64,000 nt of DNA from Nitrospinia bacterium (GCA_029261715.1 JAJDAT010000016.1:124001-188000), one strand, 5' to 3'; positions 17,472-26,193 are shown, counted from the first letter of the stretch. The notes: a model not told the origin generated them from the sequence alone. Program-made: numbers and translations.

Positions 17472-19079
17472 TTACCGGACACCGCCGTAGGGGATTCCGG
17501 TTAGGTCGGACATATCCTTTTTCCAGGTCACTAAATCGTCAACATTTAGTCCGCTCAATTTATCGTGTCCACAGGCTCGGGCCATTACTTTCATCAACTC
17601 GACGGACGCTTTGAAAAAGTTAGCTAATCGTTGAGCTGATTCTTGAACAACTAATCTTTCTCGCAAATGTTCTTTTTGGGTCGCTATCCCCACGGGACAG
17701 TTATTGGTGTTACAGGCTCGCATACCAATACAACCTATCGCTTGTAATGCGGAGTTTGAAACGGCGATTGCATCCGCTCCTAAAGCCAACGCCTTTACGA
17801 AGTCGGCTGGAATTCGCAACCCGCCCGTTATGACTAAACTGACGTCGGTTCTCTCCAACGAATCTAAATATCTTCTCGCACGCGCCAATGCGGGAATAGT
17901 TGGCACCGAAATATTATCGCGAAAAATAAGAGGGGCTGCTCCAGTACCACCGCCACGTCCATCCAAAATAATGTAATCCACTCCTACTTTTAATGCGGCG
18001 TCTATATCAGCTTCAATTTTTTGCGCCGACAGTTTATAGCCAATCGGAATACCGCCGGTTTCTTCGCGAACTTGGTCCGCAAAATCTTTAATCTGACTCA
18101 GCTCTGTCCAATCAGGAAAACGTGGCGGCGAGATTGCCGATTCGCCTTCTTTCAGTCCGCGCACTTCAGCAATTTTTCCTTTTACTTTGTCTCCGGGGAG
18201 ATGTCCGCCAGTTCCTGTTTTTGCGCCTTGCCCGCCTTTAAAATGAAATGCCTGACATTGCTTCACTTTATCCATTGAAAAACCAAATCGTCCGGACGCC
18301 AGTTCGTACAAGTATCTGTTGTTTGCAGCTTGTTCTTCTGGAAGCATGCCACCTTCGCCGCTACAGATACCCGTTCCGGCTTGCTCGGCTCCCATCGCTA
18401 GCGCGACCTTGGCTTCTTCCGACAACGCGCCAAAGCTCATATCAGAAACGAATAATGGAATATCCAGCTTCAATGGTTTTTTAGTTTTTGGACCGATCAC
18501 AACTCCTGTCTCTACGGGATCTTCGTCCAGTAATGGCAGTCTCGACAATTGCGCGGTTACGAATTGGATATCTTCCCAGATGGGCAATTCTTGTTTTGGA
18601 ACACCCATTGCTCCGACTCGCCCATGGTGTCCTAATTTGGACAATCCATTTTTTGCCATCTCCTGAATAAATCCCACATGTGGCTCTGCGTCAGCTCCAT
18701 GAGTATCCGCATAAAGCCCCTGATAGGCTTCTCGATTGAATGGTTGCGGATGTTCTTTCTCCCATTCGCCAATTTCTTCTTCATCCACGTAAACGCGATC
18801 GTTTTCAATCCATGAAGAAAACTTAGCCAACTGCTCGTCGTTATCGTACTCGCTGATACCGGTGTCTACTCGGAAATCCCATTTATGGACGCCGCAAATC
18901 AGGTTGTCTCCGTCGACATGCCCATCCGCCAGTAGGGCGTCGCGATGCAGGCACCTACCATAAAAAACTGAAACTAAGTCGTCGTAACGCACCACGACTA
19001 AGTCAACATTAGCGACTAGTGCGTAAGCGGGTTGTCGATCGTTTAAATTATTCCAATCAGCGATTTCGATTTTTTTCAT
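17472..19079 (-). CDS. Rieske [2Fe-2S] plus GltB2-type (glutamate synthase FMN domain) fusion
   Basis: 535 residues. Residues 1-100 form a Rieske domain with CLH at 43-45 and CGVH at 62-65, the complete C-x-H ... C-x2-H ligand set. Residues ~150-535 form the FMN-binding central domain of glutamate synthase, with GGQGAKTGTGGHLPG, ILDGRGGGTGAAP, and the 3Fe-4S cysteine region CIGMRACNTNNCPVGIATQ. There is no glutaminase (amidotransferase) domain, so it is a GltB2-like oxidoreductase, not classical GOGAT. The Rieske domain could feed electrons to the flavin. It is a single gene, not in an obvious operon. Confidence 0.9.
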   Translation of the reverse strand: MKKIEIADWNNLNDRQPAYALVANVDLVVVRYDDLVSVFYGRCLHRDALLADGHVDGDNLICGVHKWDFRVDTGISEYDNDEQLAKFSSWIENDRVYVDEEEIGEWEKEHPQPFNREAYQGLYADTHGADAEPHVGFIQEMAKNGLSKLGHHGRVGAMGVPKQELPIWEDIQFVTAQLSRLPLLDEDPVETGVVIGPKTKKPLKLDIPLFVSDMSFGALSEEAKVALAMGAEQAGTGICSGEGGMLPEEQAANNRYLYELASGRFGFSMDKVKQCQAFHFKGGQGAKTGTGGHLPGDKVKGKIAEVRGLKEGESAISPPRFPDWTELSQIKDFADQVREETGGIPIGYKLSAQKIEADIDAALKVGVDYIILDGRGGGTGAAPLIFRDNISVPTIPALARARRYLDSLERTDVSLVITGGLRIPADFVKALALGADAIAVSNSALQAIGCIGMRACNTNNCPVGIATQKEHLRERLVVQESAQRLANFFKASVELMKVMARACGHDKLSGLNVDDLVTWKKDMSDLTGIPYGGVR

Positions 19080-19532
19080 AAAGGAGCCTCAGTAAATAGA
19101 AATGGGTCGTCTAGAATAGTCGTTTAAAGTAAGGAAATCTTACACGGCATTATCAAATAATAGCGCTTCTTCGAAACTACAATAAGAGGAATTTACTTTA
19201 TTTGAGTGGGGAATTATAGAGAAGGAATTAACCTAGATCCTTCGCCCTTTCTGCGAAAGGACTCTAGGATGACGTCGATAATAACTTTTAACTTATCTCA
19301 TAATTCATCTTGCTGACACTTGTAAACTTAGTTCCTCAAAAAGGAACTAGTTTTATTGAATCGAGGCAAGATCCTTCACCGAACTTAAAAGTTCGCTTCA
19401 GGAAGACACGCAATGGTGTCTGGATAATTCTGCTTCCGCATTCAATAAACGCACAATGCAATGCATACGCGTGGAACGAATTTCTAGACTAATCAGGGAA
19501 CGGAGATTTCTCTTTTGCGGGAATCTTTTGAA
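19080..19532. repeat. Intergenic region with palindromic repeats
   Basis: No gene seen. An imperfect palindrome at 19232-19268 starts with CCTAGATCCTTCGC and ends with GCGAAAGGACTCTAGG. A second set at about 19370-19425 includes GAACTTAAAAGTTC and AGACACGCAATGGTGTCT, each able to fold into a short hairpin. These resemble dispersed REP-like units. Confidence 0.5.
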
Positions 19533-21206
19533 TCAGCCTGAGTGGCCTTTAGCTCCTGCGAGATCGGCTCCATCTAAATCGGCCCCGTCTAAATCAGCTC
19601 CGGTTAGATTCGCTTTAGCAAGGGAGGCTTCGCCAAATTTAGCTCCGGATAAATTAGCGTTTTCTAAATTGCTCTCGCCTAAATTTGCTTTTTGAAAATC
19701 AGCACGCCGCATATTAGCTCCTGTAAATACGCCTTTTTCCAAAGTAGCTTCGTTAAATTTAGCTCCAGAAAACTCCGCATTTTTAAATTCGCTTTCGGAG
19801 AAATCGACTTTTTGAAGATCGGCGCCCGCTAAAAAAGCTCCTTCTCCTTTGGCTTTAAAGAATTTAGCTTCGACAAGATTAGAACGGCTGAAATCCGCTT
19901 TTTCAATCATGGCTTCGGAAAAATCCGCTCCTGATATTATGGAACCGCTCAAATCCGCTCCAGCCAATTCGGCTTTCATGAATTTCCCTCGGGTCAAATC
20001 GGTTCGGCTCAGTTGAGCTCCATTGAGTTTGCCTTCTGGTAGTTTTACTCGGCTTAAGTTTGCCCCGGAAAGATCGGTCGATTTTAAATTTGCGGCGGTC
20101 ATATCGGCGATATTTAAATCAGCTTCGGCGAGGTTGCTGCCTTCCAAGTCTGTTCTACGAAAAAGCGCACTGCTCAATTTGGTTCGGCTTAAGTCGGAAT
20201 TATGAACTGTTGCGTCTGTGAAATCGATCTGCGCTAAATCGGCGCGAGTCAAATTGGTATTCAACAACTTCGCTTCGGCCATATTGGCGCCTTTTGCTGA
20301 CGCTCGAATCAGGACCGTATCTGTAAAATCAGCCGCATAAAAATTCCCCTGGTTAAGCTTGGAATCAGAAAGATCGGCTTTTTTGAAATTCACATTTTTA
20401 AAATTAGCTCGACTTAAATCGCATTCGATAAACTTTGATCCCTCTAAATTAGCGCGAGAACAGTTGGCTTTGGAAAACGTCATCTCTTTAAATTCCATTC
20501 CGCTAAAATCACATTCAGCAAGATTCGTGCGGCGAAAGTCGGCGCCCTCTATGTTTGTTTTTCTTAAATCATGCCTAGAGAGATTGGCATCGCTCAAATT
20601 TGCGCTTGCGAAATCTGTTTCGTCGAGTTCAGCATCGGAGAAATCCGCTTGCGATAAATTTGCGCCTTCAAAACTTGTTTTAGTAAGAACACTCTCGGAA
20701 AAATTAGCCTCGGTCAATTCCGCTTCGTGTAATTCAGCTTCTGTGAAATCGCACTTTTCAAAATTTGCGCCTTCAAGAATAGCTTCGTTAAGATTGACTT
20801 CTTTTAAATTGGCTCCCGTAAAATCGAGACCAGACATATCCAATCCGGAAAGATCTAATCCTCCAAGGTCAGTCCCTGCAAAGGTAAAAACTTCCTCTTC
20901 GGGTTCTTCAACTTTTTCTAAGGCTTCGCCTGGTTCTGCATCTTCTCCTTCAGCTTCGGTCTTTTCTTCACCTTCAACTTCGGTCTCTTCTTCGCCTTCC
21001 GCTTTTTCTCCCTCTTCGAGTTCCTTAACTTCCTCAGTTCCTTCTACAGACTCTTCCTCGTCTTCCACGTCGTCGTCTTCGCTTTTTACTTCGGTAACGG
21101 AGATTTCAATTTCGCTTTCTTCATCTTCTGCAGCCGCTTGCGCTTCCGCCCATTCAGCTAACTCCACTAGCTTTTGTTCAACTTCTTCCCGGGTAAAATC
21201 TGCCAT
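19533..21206 (-). CDS. Long pentapeptide-repeat protein with acidic N-terminal region
   Basis: 557 residues. Residues 1-30 are helical, residues ~30-100 are almost entirely Glu/Asp-rich with threonine and serine, and residues ~105-550 are an uninterrupted run of A(D/N)LxX-type pentapeptides (for instance GADLDGADLDGADLAG near the end). By sequence rule the run would form a right-handed quadrilateral beta-helix of about 20 coils. No membrane helix or signal is seen. Some members of this fold mimic DNA and inhibit gyrase; the acidic leader would fit interaction with a basic partner, but function is unassigned. A second, shorter pentapeptide gene is at 27721. Confidence 0.88.
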   Translation of the reverse strand: MADFTREEVEQKLVELAEWAEAQAAAEDEESEIEISVTEVKSEDDDVEDEEESVEGTEEVKELEEGEKAEGEEETEVEGEEKTEAEGEDAEPGEALEKVEEPEEEVFTFAGTDLGGLDLSGLDMSGLDFTGANLKEVNLNEAILEGANFEKCDFTEAELHEAELTEANFSESVLTKTSFEGANLSQADFSDAELDETDFASANLSDANLSRHDLRKTNIEGADFRRTNLAECDFSGMEFKEMTFSKANCSRANLEGSKFIECDLSRANFKNVNFKKADLSDSKLNQGNFYAADFTDTVLIRASAKGANMAEAKLLNTNLTRADLAQIDFTDATVHNSDLSRTKLSSALFRRTDLEGSNLAEADLNIADMTAANLKSTDLSGANLSRVKLPEGKLNGAQLSRTDLTRGKFMKAELAGADLSGSIISGADFSEAMIEKADFSRSNLVEAKFFKAKGEGAFLAGADLQKVDFSESEFKNAEFSGAKFNEATLEKGVFTGANMRRADFQKANLGESNLENANLSGAKFGEASLAKANLTGADLDGADLDGADLAGAKGHSG

Positions 21207-21363
21207 GTTCCGATTCCTATAGGTTGTTCTGTCTATTCAAAACGAGCGCGACAAAGAAAATATTCCCTGACCGCTTTTTACGTCTAATTAACGATTTCAA
21301 ACCTTACACAATATCCTAGCAAAGGCAGGAACGCAAGAGGCTGAAGGAATTATTATCGGGTCT

Positions 21364-21525
21364 TTATGTATTTTTTACGAAGCTATAAATCGTTGTTTTT
21401 AGCTCTTCTGGCAGTACTTTTCTATGATTTTGCTCAATCCAACCAGCAACCATCCCATAATATGCCTCGGCAACAGAGAAAGAGTCCAGAATCTGTAAGT
21501 TTTATTGGTTTGCAATCGACTTCAT
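21364..21525 (-). pseudogene. Possible small gene interrupted by an in-frame TAA
   Basis: On the minus strand, an ATG at 21525 reads MKSIANQ, then TAA, then continues in the same frame as NLQILDSFSVAEAYYG and on to a normal-looking helical C-terminus ending KNT and a stop at 21364. A CAA-to-TAA change would explain the break. No ribosome binding site is evident, and I do not recognise the family. It may be a decayed remnant or chance. Confidence 0.3.
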
Positions 21526-21615
21526 AATATAAACTAAAGTTTATTAATGAGTAAATAGGAGCGTAAGAAAAACGTTTTTCGAACTATAAAACCAATACTG
21601 TTTTTAATCGCGGTT

Positions 21616-22221
21616 TTGATTTTTCCCTACAATTGGAGAACCGCTCAAGCATCTGAAATGATCGAGATTCCCTCTGGTTCTTTTCAAGCTGGCGACTCGG
21701 AGAATGGAGCTCTTAAAACTATAGAATTAGAACAATTTTTCATTGACCGTTTTGAGATTACAAACCAGGAATTTTCAAGCTGGGCTGAAAATCACACCTT
21801 CTATCCGGGAGCCGAGGCTCATCCCGCCACCCAAGTTACCTGGCAAGAAGCAAATGATTACTGTATCGCTCAAAACAAACGACTGCCGAGTTCAAATGAA
21901 TGGGAAAAAGCGGCCCGTGGGTTGGATGGACGCGTTTATCCCTGGGGCAACAAAAAATTAAAAAAGAAGGCGCATCCTTTTCACTCGGGCATCGTTAAGC
22001 GAAAAGTTGGACTTAATAAAAGAGACATTTCTTATTTTGGCGTTCGCGATATGGCTAGCTCGGTTTGGGAATGGACGGCAACGACCCGCGAGAACCAAAA
22101 AATCATTCGCGGAGGATTGTGGAATCTCCATTTAGATTATGAATATGGCAAAACATTTGACGTCGCTTTGGCATCGCCAGAACGGCGATTTATTTTTTTA
22201 GGGTTTCGATGCGCACGATGA
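21616..22221 (+). CDS. Small SUMF-fold exported protein paired with a molybdoenzyme
   Basis: 201 residues from TTG 21616. The SUMF domain shows IPSGSFQAGD, FFIDRFEITNQEFSSW, RLPSSNEWEKAARG, YPWGNK, and closes with GFRCAR. The FGE catalytic cysteines are absent. Codons upstream of 21616, back to a TAG at 21556, read like the start of a signal peptide (basic residues then LFLIAVLIF) but contain no ATG, GTG or TTG, so the true start is unclear; AGGAG at 21557-21561 suggests one near 21568. The stop overlaps the start of the molybdoenzyme gene, so the two are coupled. Confidence 0.8.
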   Translation: MIFPYNWRTAQASEMIEIPSGSFQAGDSENGALKTIELEQFFIDRFEITNQEFSSWAENHTFYPGAEAHPATQVTWQEANDYCIAQNKRLPSSNEWEKAARGLDGRVYPWGNKKLKKKAHPFHSGIVKRKVGLNKRDISYFGVRDMASSVWEWTATTRENQKIIRGGLWNLHLDYEYGKTFDVALASPERRFIFLGFRCAR

Positions 22222-22946
22222 CAAGATTTTCACGCAGAATTTTTTTAGTTTATTTAACGGAATTCGTTACGGTTTTTCTGGGGATTTTTGGTTTCCGCTC
22301 TTCGGCTAAAGGAGCCAGTTCCGGCGTTTATAAAGGAACGCCTTTTATTGGAAAAACACGAGAAAATCCATTTCAAAAGTTTTACATCAACTACTGGAAA
22401 CCCTTTCTCAGAGTGGATGGAGAAAGATGGACTTTACGAGTTCACGGATTATGTGAAAATCCACAAACGTTTTCCTTAAGCCAATTGGAAGCTTTTCCTA
22501 AAAAAACTCAAACCTCGCGCCTCAAATGCGTGGAATGTTGGTCGGCTAAAGCAGAGTGGACAGGGTTTCATTTTTCCGAGCTAGACCAGTTGACGAAACC
22601 TTTACCTGAAGCAAAAGGCATCGTTTTTCGTTGCGCTGACGATTACCTGGAAGCGGGACTGAGGGAGGATTTTTTACAACCACGATCGCTCATGGTTTAC
22701 GCCATGAACGGCAAACCGCTATCAGATGGGCACGGGTTTCCGCTTCGGGTTATCATGCCTTTTAAATACGGTTACAAAAATCCTAAGGCCATTTTAGAAA
22801 TTGAATATGTCAAGGAACCGCCTTACGGAACGTGGAGCAAAATCGGCCCTTATTCGGCAGATGGCACTATTTTACCTGGATACGACCACCCGCTGGACCA
22901 GGGTGGTAAAACTCGAAAAATATATGGCGGAGAAATTCCTTACTAA
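22218..22946 (+). CDS. Tat-exported molybdopterin oxidoreductase, sulfite oxidase/MsrP fold
   Basis: 242 residues. SRRIFL near the N-terminus followed by a hydrophobic stretch is a twin-arginine export signal. The sulfite-oxidase fold (PF00174) is shown by LRVHGLCENPQ, the molybdenum-ligand region RLKCVECWSAKAEWTG, PLSDGHGFPLRVIMP and GYKNPKAILEIE. It is short, without the dimer domain, as in MsrP/YedY. ATG 22218 overlaps the SUMF stop (ATGA); an ATG at 22209 is also possible. It may oxidise or reduce a sulfur compound or methionine sulfoxide in the periplasm. No YedZ-type membrane haem partner is present. Confidence 0.88.
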   Translation: MTRFSRRIFLVYLTEFVTVFLGIFGFRSSAKGASSGVYKGTPFIGKTRENPFQKFYINYWKPFLRVDGERWTLRVHGLCENPQTFSLSQLEAFPKKTQTSRLKCVECWSAKAEWTGFHFSELDQLTKPLPEAKGIVFRCADDYLEAGLREDFLQPRSLMVYAMNGKPLSDGHGFPLRVIMPFKYGYKNPKAILEIEYVKEPPYGTWSKIGPYSADGTILPGYDHPLDQGGKTRKIYGGEIPY

Positions 22947-23266
22947 ATAACGATCACTAACCCGCCATCTTTTATTTGGACTTTATAAGTAGACATGGAA
23001 AGGGATTTGTTAAACTTGCATAAACCGTTTCTCACATGCCAGGGGGTATCGTCCCGTGGGCAAATCACATAGAGCCCCTGCAATTCGCCAATACCTAGTT
23101 GTCCGGAACACCGTTTACATTCATTGGTAATCGAGTAAAATTTACCCTTTACATTAAATAAGGCAATTCCATACTCATAGCCTGTTAAAGGGTGCTCAAA
23201 CTCAACAACCTTTCCTGTTCCTTCTGCGGGAGCATCGCTCAAATCGGCGATTTTAACTTCAGCCAT
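22943..23266 (-). CDS. Degenerate Rieske-fold protein
   Basis: 107 residues with Rieske-like layout. Where the canonical ligands would be C-x-H and C-x2-H, this protein has Cys50-Lys-Arg52 and Cys69-Pro-Arg-Asp72, so both histidines are lost while cysteines 50, 53, 69 and 83 remain. It cannot bind a standard Rieske cluster; a cysteine-only cluster or purely structural role is possible. It converges with the molybdoenzyme (4-base overlap of stops) and follows a small unknown gene with an 8-base overlap. Confidence 0.7.
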   Translation of the reverse strand: MAEVKIADLSDAPAEGTGKVVEFEHPLTGYEYGIALFNVKGKFYSITNECKRCSGQLGIGELQGLYVICPRDDTPWHVRNGLCKFNKSLSMSTYKVQIKDGGLVIVI

Positions 23267-23555
23267 CTATTTTTTTCAATTCCTCATCAGTGGGTAAGGT
23301 AGCCCCCCAGGTATCACGAAAATAAGTTTCTAACGCATAGCGGAATTTACCTTTTAAATGAGGCAGTTTTTCGGCAGATTCGTGGTCAAATTGAACATAT
23401 TCTTCCGCTCTTTTAGCCGTTTCTTCATCTCTTTTTACTTTGGGATCAATCAGAGAATCTCCAAAGGGAAACGTCGCTACAATCAGATTATTTCCCATTT
23501 TAATCCATTTTCCTAATAACAGTCGTTCTTCATCCGAACCGGGTGAAATTGACAT
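23259..23555 (-). CDS. Small protein of unknown function coupled to the degenerate Rieske gene
   Basis: About 98 residues from ATG 23555, which has GGAGG ten bases upstream; a TTG at 23609 would add 18 hydrophobic residues. The sequence is soluble-looking, with alternating charged helices and an aromatic C-terminal part (RYALETYFRDTWGA). I recognise no family. The overlap of its stop with the ATG of the degenerate Rieske gene indicates joint translation. Confidence 0.6.
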   Translation of the reverse strand: MSISPGSDEERLLLGKWIKMGNNLIVATFPFGDSLIDPKVKRDEETAKRAEEYVQFDHESAEKLPHLKGKFRYALETYFRDTWGATLPTDEELKKIDG

Positions 23556-23732
23556 TCCGGCAAAACCTCCAAAAAAGCTAATAGCGAGGCCATTCCATAA
23601 AACAACCAACGCTTGATAAAATTAAAGGGAATTCATGTCTTTATTGCATTTTAAGGCGGTATTAAGGTAGCATATTCGATACTAAAATTTCAATTTACCA
23701 TTACAATTACGAAAACTTTTTAGGAAGAAGAC

Positions 23733-24269
23733 ATGTCTCAAGAATCAGAATCGGAAAAAACAGCGGAAGATTGGTTTAACGAAGGCGTGGCGCTTGGCCG
23801 CATTCAAAAAAACGAAGAGTCTATCAAAGCATACGGAAAAGCTGTCGAGCTGGACCCAAGCCATTTCAAAGCCTGGTACAACATGGGGCTTCGCTACGGG
23901 AAAATTCCGCAAAATTTAAAAGCTGCCGATTGTTTTAAAAAAGCCCTAGAAATTCAAGGGGAAGACCCTATGGTTCATTACTGCCTTGCGGTTGTCAGCA
24001 ATTTGAGCGGACAAGTTGAACAAGCCGTTAAGCATTACGAGGAAGCGGTACGAATCAATCCTAACTTTGCGAAGGCCTACAGTAATTTAGCTATGGTGCA
24101 CTACTCGATAAAAAAGGGAAAACCCACCATTTCTAACCTCATAAAAGCTAAAAAATTATTTGAGGAACAAGGCGACGCACAAATGGCTTCAACCGCCGCT
24201 GATTTGCTAAAAGAATGCTACGCCGAATTTAAATTAAACCCTGCTGATTTTAACGGAAACGGTTCCTAA
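23733..24269 (+). CDS. TPR protein
   Basis: 178 residues with at least three tetratricopeptide repeats: ESIKAYGKAVELDPSHFKAW, KAADCFKKALEIQGEDPMVH and QAVKHYEEAVRINPNFAKAY. No signal peptide or membrane segment is seen, so it is probably cytoplasmic. AGGAAGAAG before ATG 23733 provides the ribosome site. It precedes the flavoprotein disulfide oxidoreductase by 14 bases and may share its transcript. TPRs mediate protein contacts, but the partner is not visible. Confidence 0.8.
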   Translation: MSQESESEKTAEDWFNEGVALGRIQKNEESIKAYGKAVELDPSHFKAWYNMGLRYGKIPQNLKAADCFKKALEIQGEDPMVHYCLAVVSNLSGQVEQAVKHYEEAVRINPNFAKAYSNLAMVHYSIKKGKPTISNLIKAKKLFEEQGDAQMASTAADLLKECYAEFKLNPADFNGNGS

Positions 24270-24283
24270 CTCTTATTTCCCAT

Positions 24284-25657
24284 ATGGACTACGACGTCAT
24301 TGTTATCGGCGGCGGTTCCGCTGGTTATTCAGCTGCCGATACCGCTCAAAGCGCCGGGGCTAAGGTTGCTATTTTGGATTCTGGCCCTTTAGGAGGGCTT
24401 TGCATTCTGCGCGGTTGTATGCCGTCTAAAGCGATTTTGAGATCTTCCGAGATTATGGCTCTGACCGCTCGGACACAGGAGTTTGGATTAGCTCCTGTCG
24501 CTACGAAAGCAAACTTAAGCGCAATCATTGACCGTAAAAATCGCTTAATTGGCGAATTTGCCGACTACCGCATCGAGCAACTTAATAATCCACGGTTTGA
24601 TTTAATCCAAGAAAAAGGCTCCTTTAACTCCCCGCACGAAATTCAAGTAGGCTCCAAAAAACTTTCAGCTAAAAATTTTATTATCGCAACTGGCTCGGTT
24701 ATTGCCGATTTCCCAATTCCCGGCTTAAAAGAAGCGGGATTTATAACTAGCGACCATGCTTTAGAAATGCGCGAAATGCCTGAATCTATGATCGTTTTGG
24801 GAGCTGGCCCAGTGGCTACCGAATTGGCTCAATTTTTTTGCCGAATAGGCGTCAAAGTTTCCCTCATTCAGAGGAGTGGTCATATTTTTTCTTCCAGCGA
24901 CGAGGATTTAGCTCGGCCTGTAGAGGCTCAACTCCGCGAAGAAGGAATGGACGTTTACACAGGCACTAAACTCACCCAATTTACACGTAACAGCAACCTC
25001 ACAACCGCTCATTTCACTCATGAAGGCCAAGAAAAAACTGTTGCTGCGCAGACTGTTTTGCAGGCTTTAGGCAGACGAGCCAATATCGACGGACTCAATT
25101 TAGAAGCGGCTGGAGTTGATCTTGATAGAGGAAAGATTAAAGTCGACCTGGAAATGCGGACCAGCCAAAACCATATTTTTGCGGTAGGAGACGTCAATGG
25201 CGTTCACGAAGTTGTCCATACGGCAATTTGGCAAGGGGAGCTAGCCGCCCAAAACGCCGTATTGACAGATCAAACTCCCAGTCGTTTTGACGACCGGTTA
25301 AAAGCCAATATTACCTTCACAGATCCTGCCGTTGCAAGCGTAGGATTGACCGAAAAAGAATGCAAGGCAGAAAATATTCCTTACCTGACAGCCTCTTACC
25401 CTTTTAACGATCATGGGAAATCGATGTGTTTAGGAGAAACTCGCGGTCATGTTAAATTGATGTGCGCCCCTGATACCGGGAAAATAATTGGTTCGCATAT
25501 TGTTGGCCCTGGGGCTGCAGAGATGATTCACGAACTGATAGCAGTTATGTATTTCAACGGAACTGTTAAAGACTTAGCTAAGATTCCGCACTACCACCCA
25601 ACTCTATCTGAAATATTGACCTACCCCGCCGAAGAGCTTGCCGAAAAATTAATGTAA
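24284..25657 (+). CDS. Flavoprotein disulfide oxidoreductase (dihydrolipoamide dehydrogenase-like)
   Basis: 457 residues of the class I pyridine nucleotide-disulfide oxidoreductase family. GGGSAGYSAA is the FAD dinucleotide fold, LCILRGCMPSK holds the redox pair Cys40/Cys45 (CxxxxC), VLGAGPVATELAQF is the NAD(P) fold, FAVGDVNG closes the FAD site and HYHPTLSEIL provides the active-site His-Glu of the partner subunit. The GLCILRGC form is slightly unlike canonical lipoamide dehydrogenase (GTCLNVGC), so related mercuric or soluble enzymes are also possible. No 2-oxoacid dehydrogenase subunit lies nearby. Confidence 0.88.
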   Translation: MDYDVIVIGGGSAGYSAADTAQSAGAKVAILDSGPLGGLCILRGCMPSKAILRSSEIMALTARTQEFGLAPVATKANLSAIIDRKNRLIGEFADYRIEQLNNPRFDLIQEKGSFNSPHEIQVGSKKLSAKNFIIATGSVIADFPIPGLKEAGFITSDHALEMREMPESMIVLGAGPVATELAQFFCRIGVKVSLIQRSGHIFSSSDEDLARPVEAQLREEGMDVYTGTKLTQFTRNSNLTTAHFTHEGQEKTVAAQTVLQALGRRANIDGLNLEAAGVDLDRGKIKVDLEMRTSQNHIFAVGDVNGVHEVVHTAIWQGELAAQNAVLTDQTPSRFDDRLKANITFTDPAVASVGLTEKECKAENIPYLTASYPFNDHGKSMCLGETRGHVKLMCAPDTGKIIGSHIVGPGAAEMIHELIAVMYFNGTVKDLAKIPHYHPTLSEILTYPAEELAEKLM

Positions 25658-25660
25658 CCT

Positions 25661-25688
25661 CTTTTACACGATGAATATATTGTAAAAG
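25661..25688. terminator. Hairpin between convergent genes
   Basis: CTTTTACA at 25661-25668 pairs with TGTAAAAG at 25681-25688 around a 12-base loop. It sits between the ends of the flavoprotein and TPR genes. No strong U-run follows in either direction, so terminator function is tentative. Confidence 0.4.
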
Positions 25689-25689
25689 C

Positions 25690-26193
25690 TCACAATTTAG
25701 AGTTTACTCTCTTAGCGTCTATTTTTTTCTTTATGGATTCTATGTATTTTTTTGCCAATTCGTCTTTAGGGTTCAACTGCAAAACTTGATGAAACATCCA
25801 AATAGCGTCGTCCCATTTTTCTTGGCGATTAAATAAAAGTCCTAAATTGAAATTGGCATCGCAATAATCCGGCGTTAACTCAAGAGCTTTTTTGTATTTC
25901 CACTCCGCTTCTTCGAATAAGTTTTGTTTAAAATAAACGTTACCCAAATTGTTATGAGCCTTAGCAAACTCTGGGTCAATTTCTAACGCCTTCCGGTACT
26001 CTTCCTTCGCTTCTTCATACTTCTTTTGATGCGCATAAAGGTTACCGCGAGCGTTATACACTTCTGCCGAATCGGCTTCTTTATCCGTTTCGGGTTTTGG
26101 CGTTCTAGATTTTTTGGGTTCTAATCGCCAAATGGTCCACCCAATCACGCAAACCAACAAACTTACGCCTATAACAATATATGGCGTTTCCAT
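25690..26193 (-). CDS. Membrane-anchored TPR protein
   Basis: 167 residues. An N-terminal membrane helix (residues 5-25) is followed by a charged linker and three to four TPR units (YEEAKEEYRKALEIDPEFAK, FEEAEWKYKKALELTPDYCD, WDDAIWMFHQVLQLNPKDEL). The repeat face would probably lie in the cytoplasm or periplasm next to the membrane. It follows the DUF1566 gene by 3 bases, so the two form an operon. Confidence 0.8.
   Translation of the reverse strand: METPYIVIGVSLLVCVIGWTIWRLEPKKSRTPKPETDKEADSAEVYNARGNLYAHQKKYEEAKEEYRKALEIDPEFAKAHNNLGNVYFKQNLFEEAEWKYKKALELTPDYCDANFNLGLLFNRQEKWDDAIWMFHQVLQLNPKDELAKKYIESIKKKIDAKRVNSKL

Noticed and set aside
18319-18666. Plus-strand frames opposite the Rieske-GltB2 gene
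   Set aside because: Shadow frames of a well-conserved gene.
19533-21206. CRISPR-like direct repeats in the pentapeptide gene
   Set aside because: Periodicity is 15 bases and reflects codons for A(D/N)LxX; no constant repeats with spacers. No CRISPR array was seen anywhere in the window.
20359-21222. Long plus-strand frame opposite the pentapeptide gene
   Set aside because: Serine-rich shadow of the repetitive coding strand; the minus strand gives a clear protein family.
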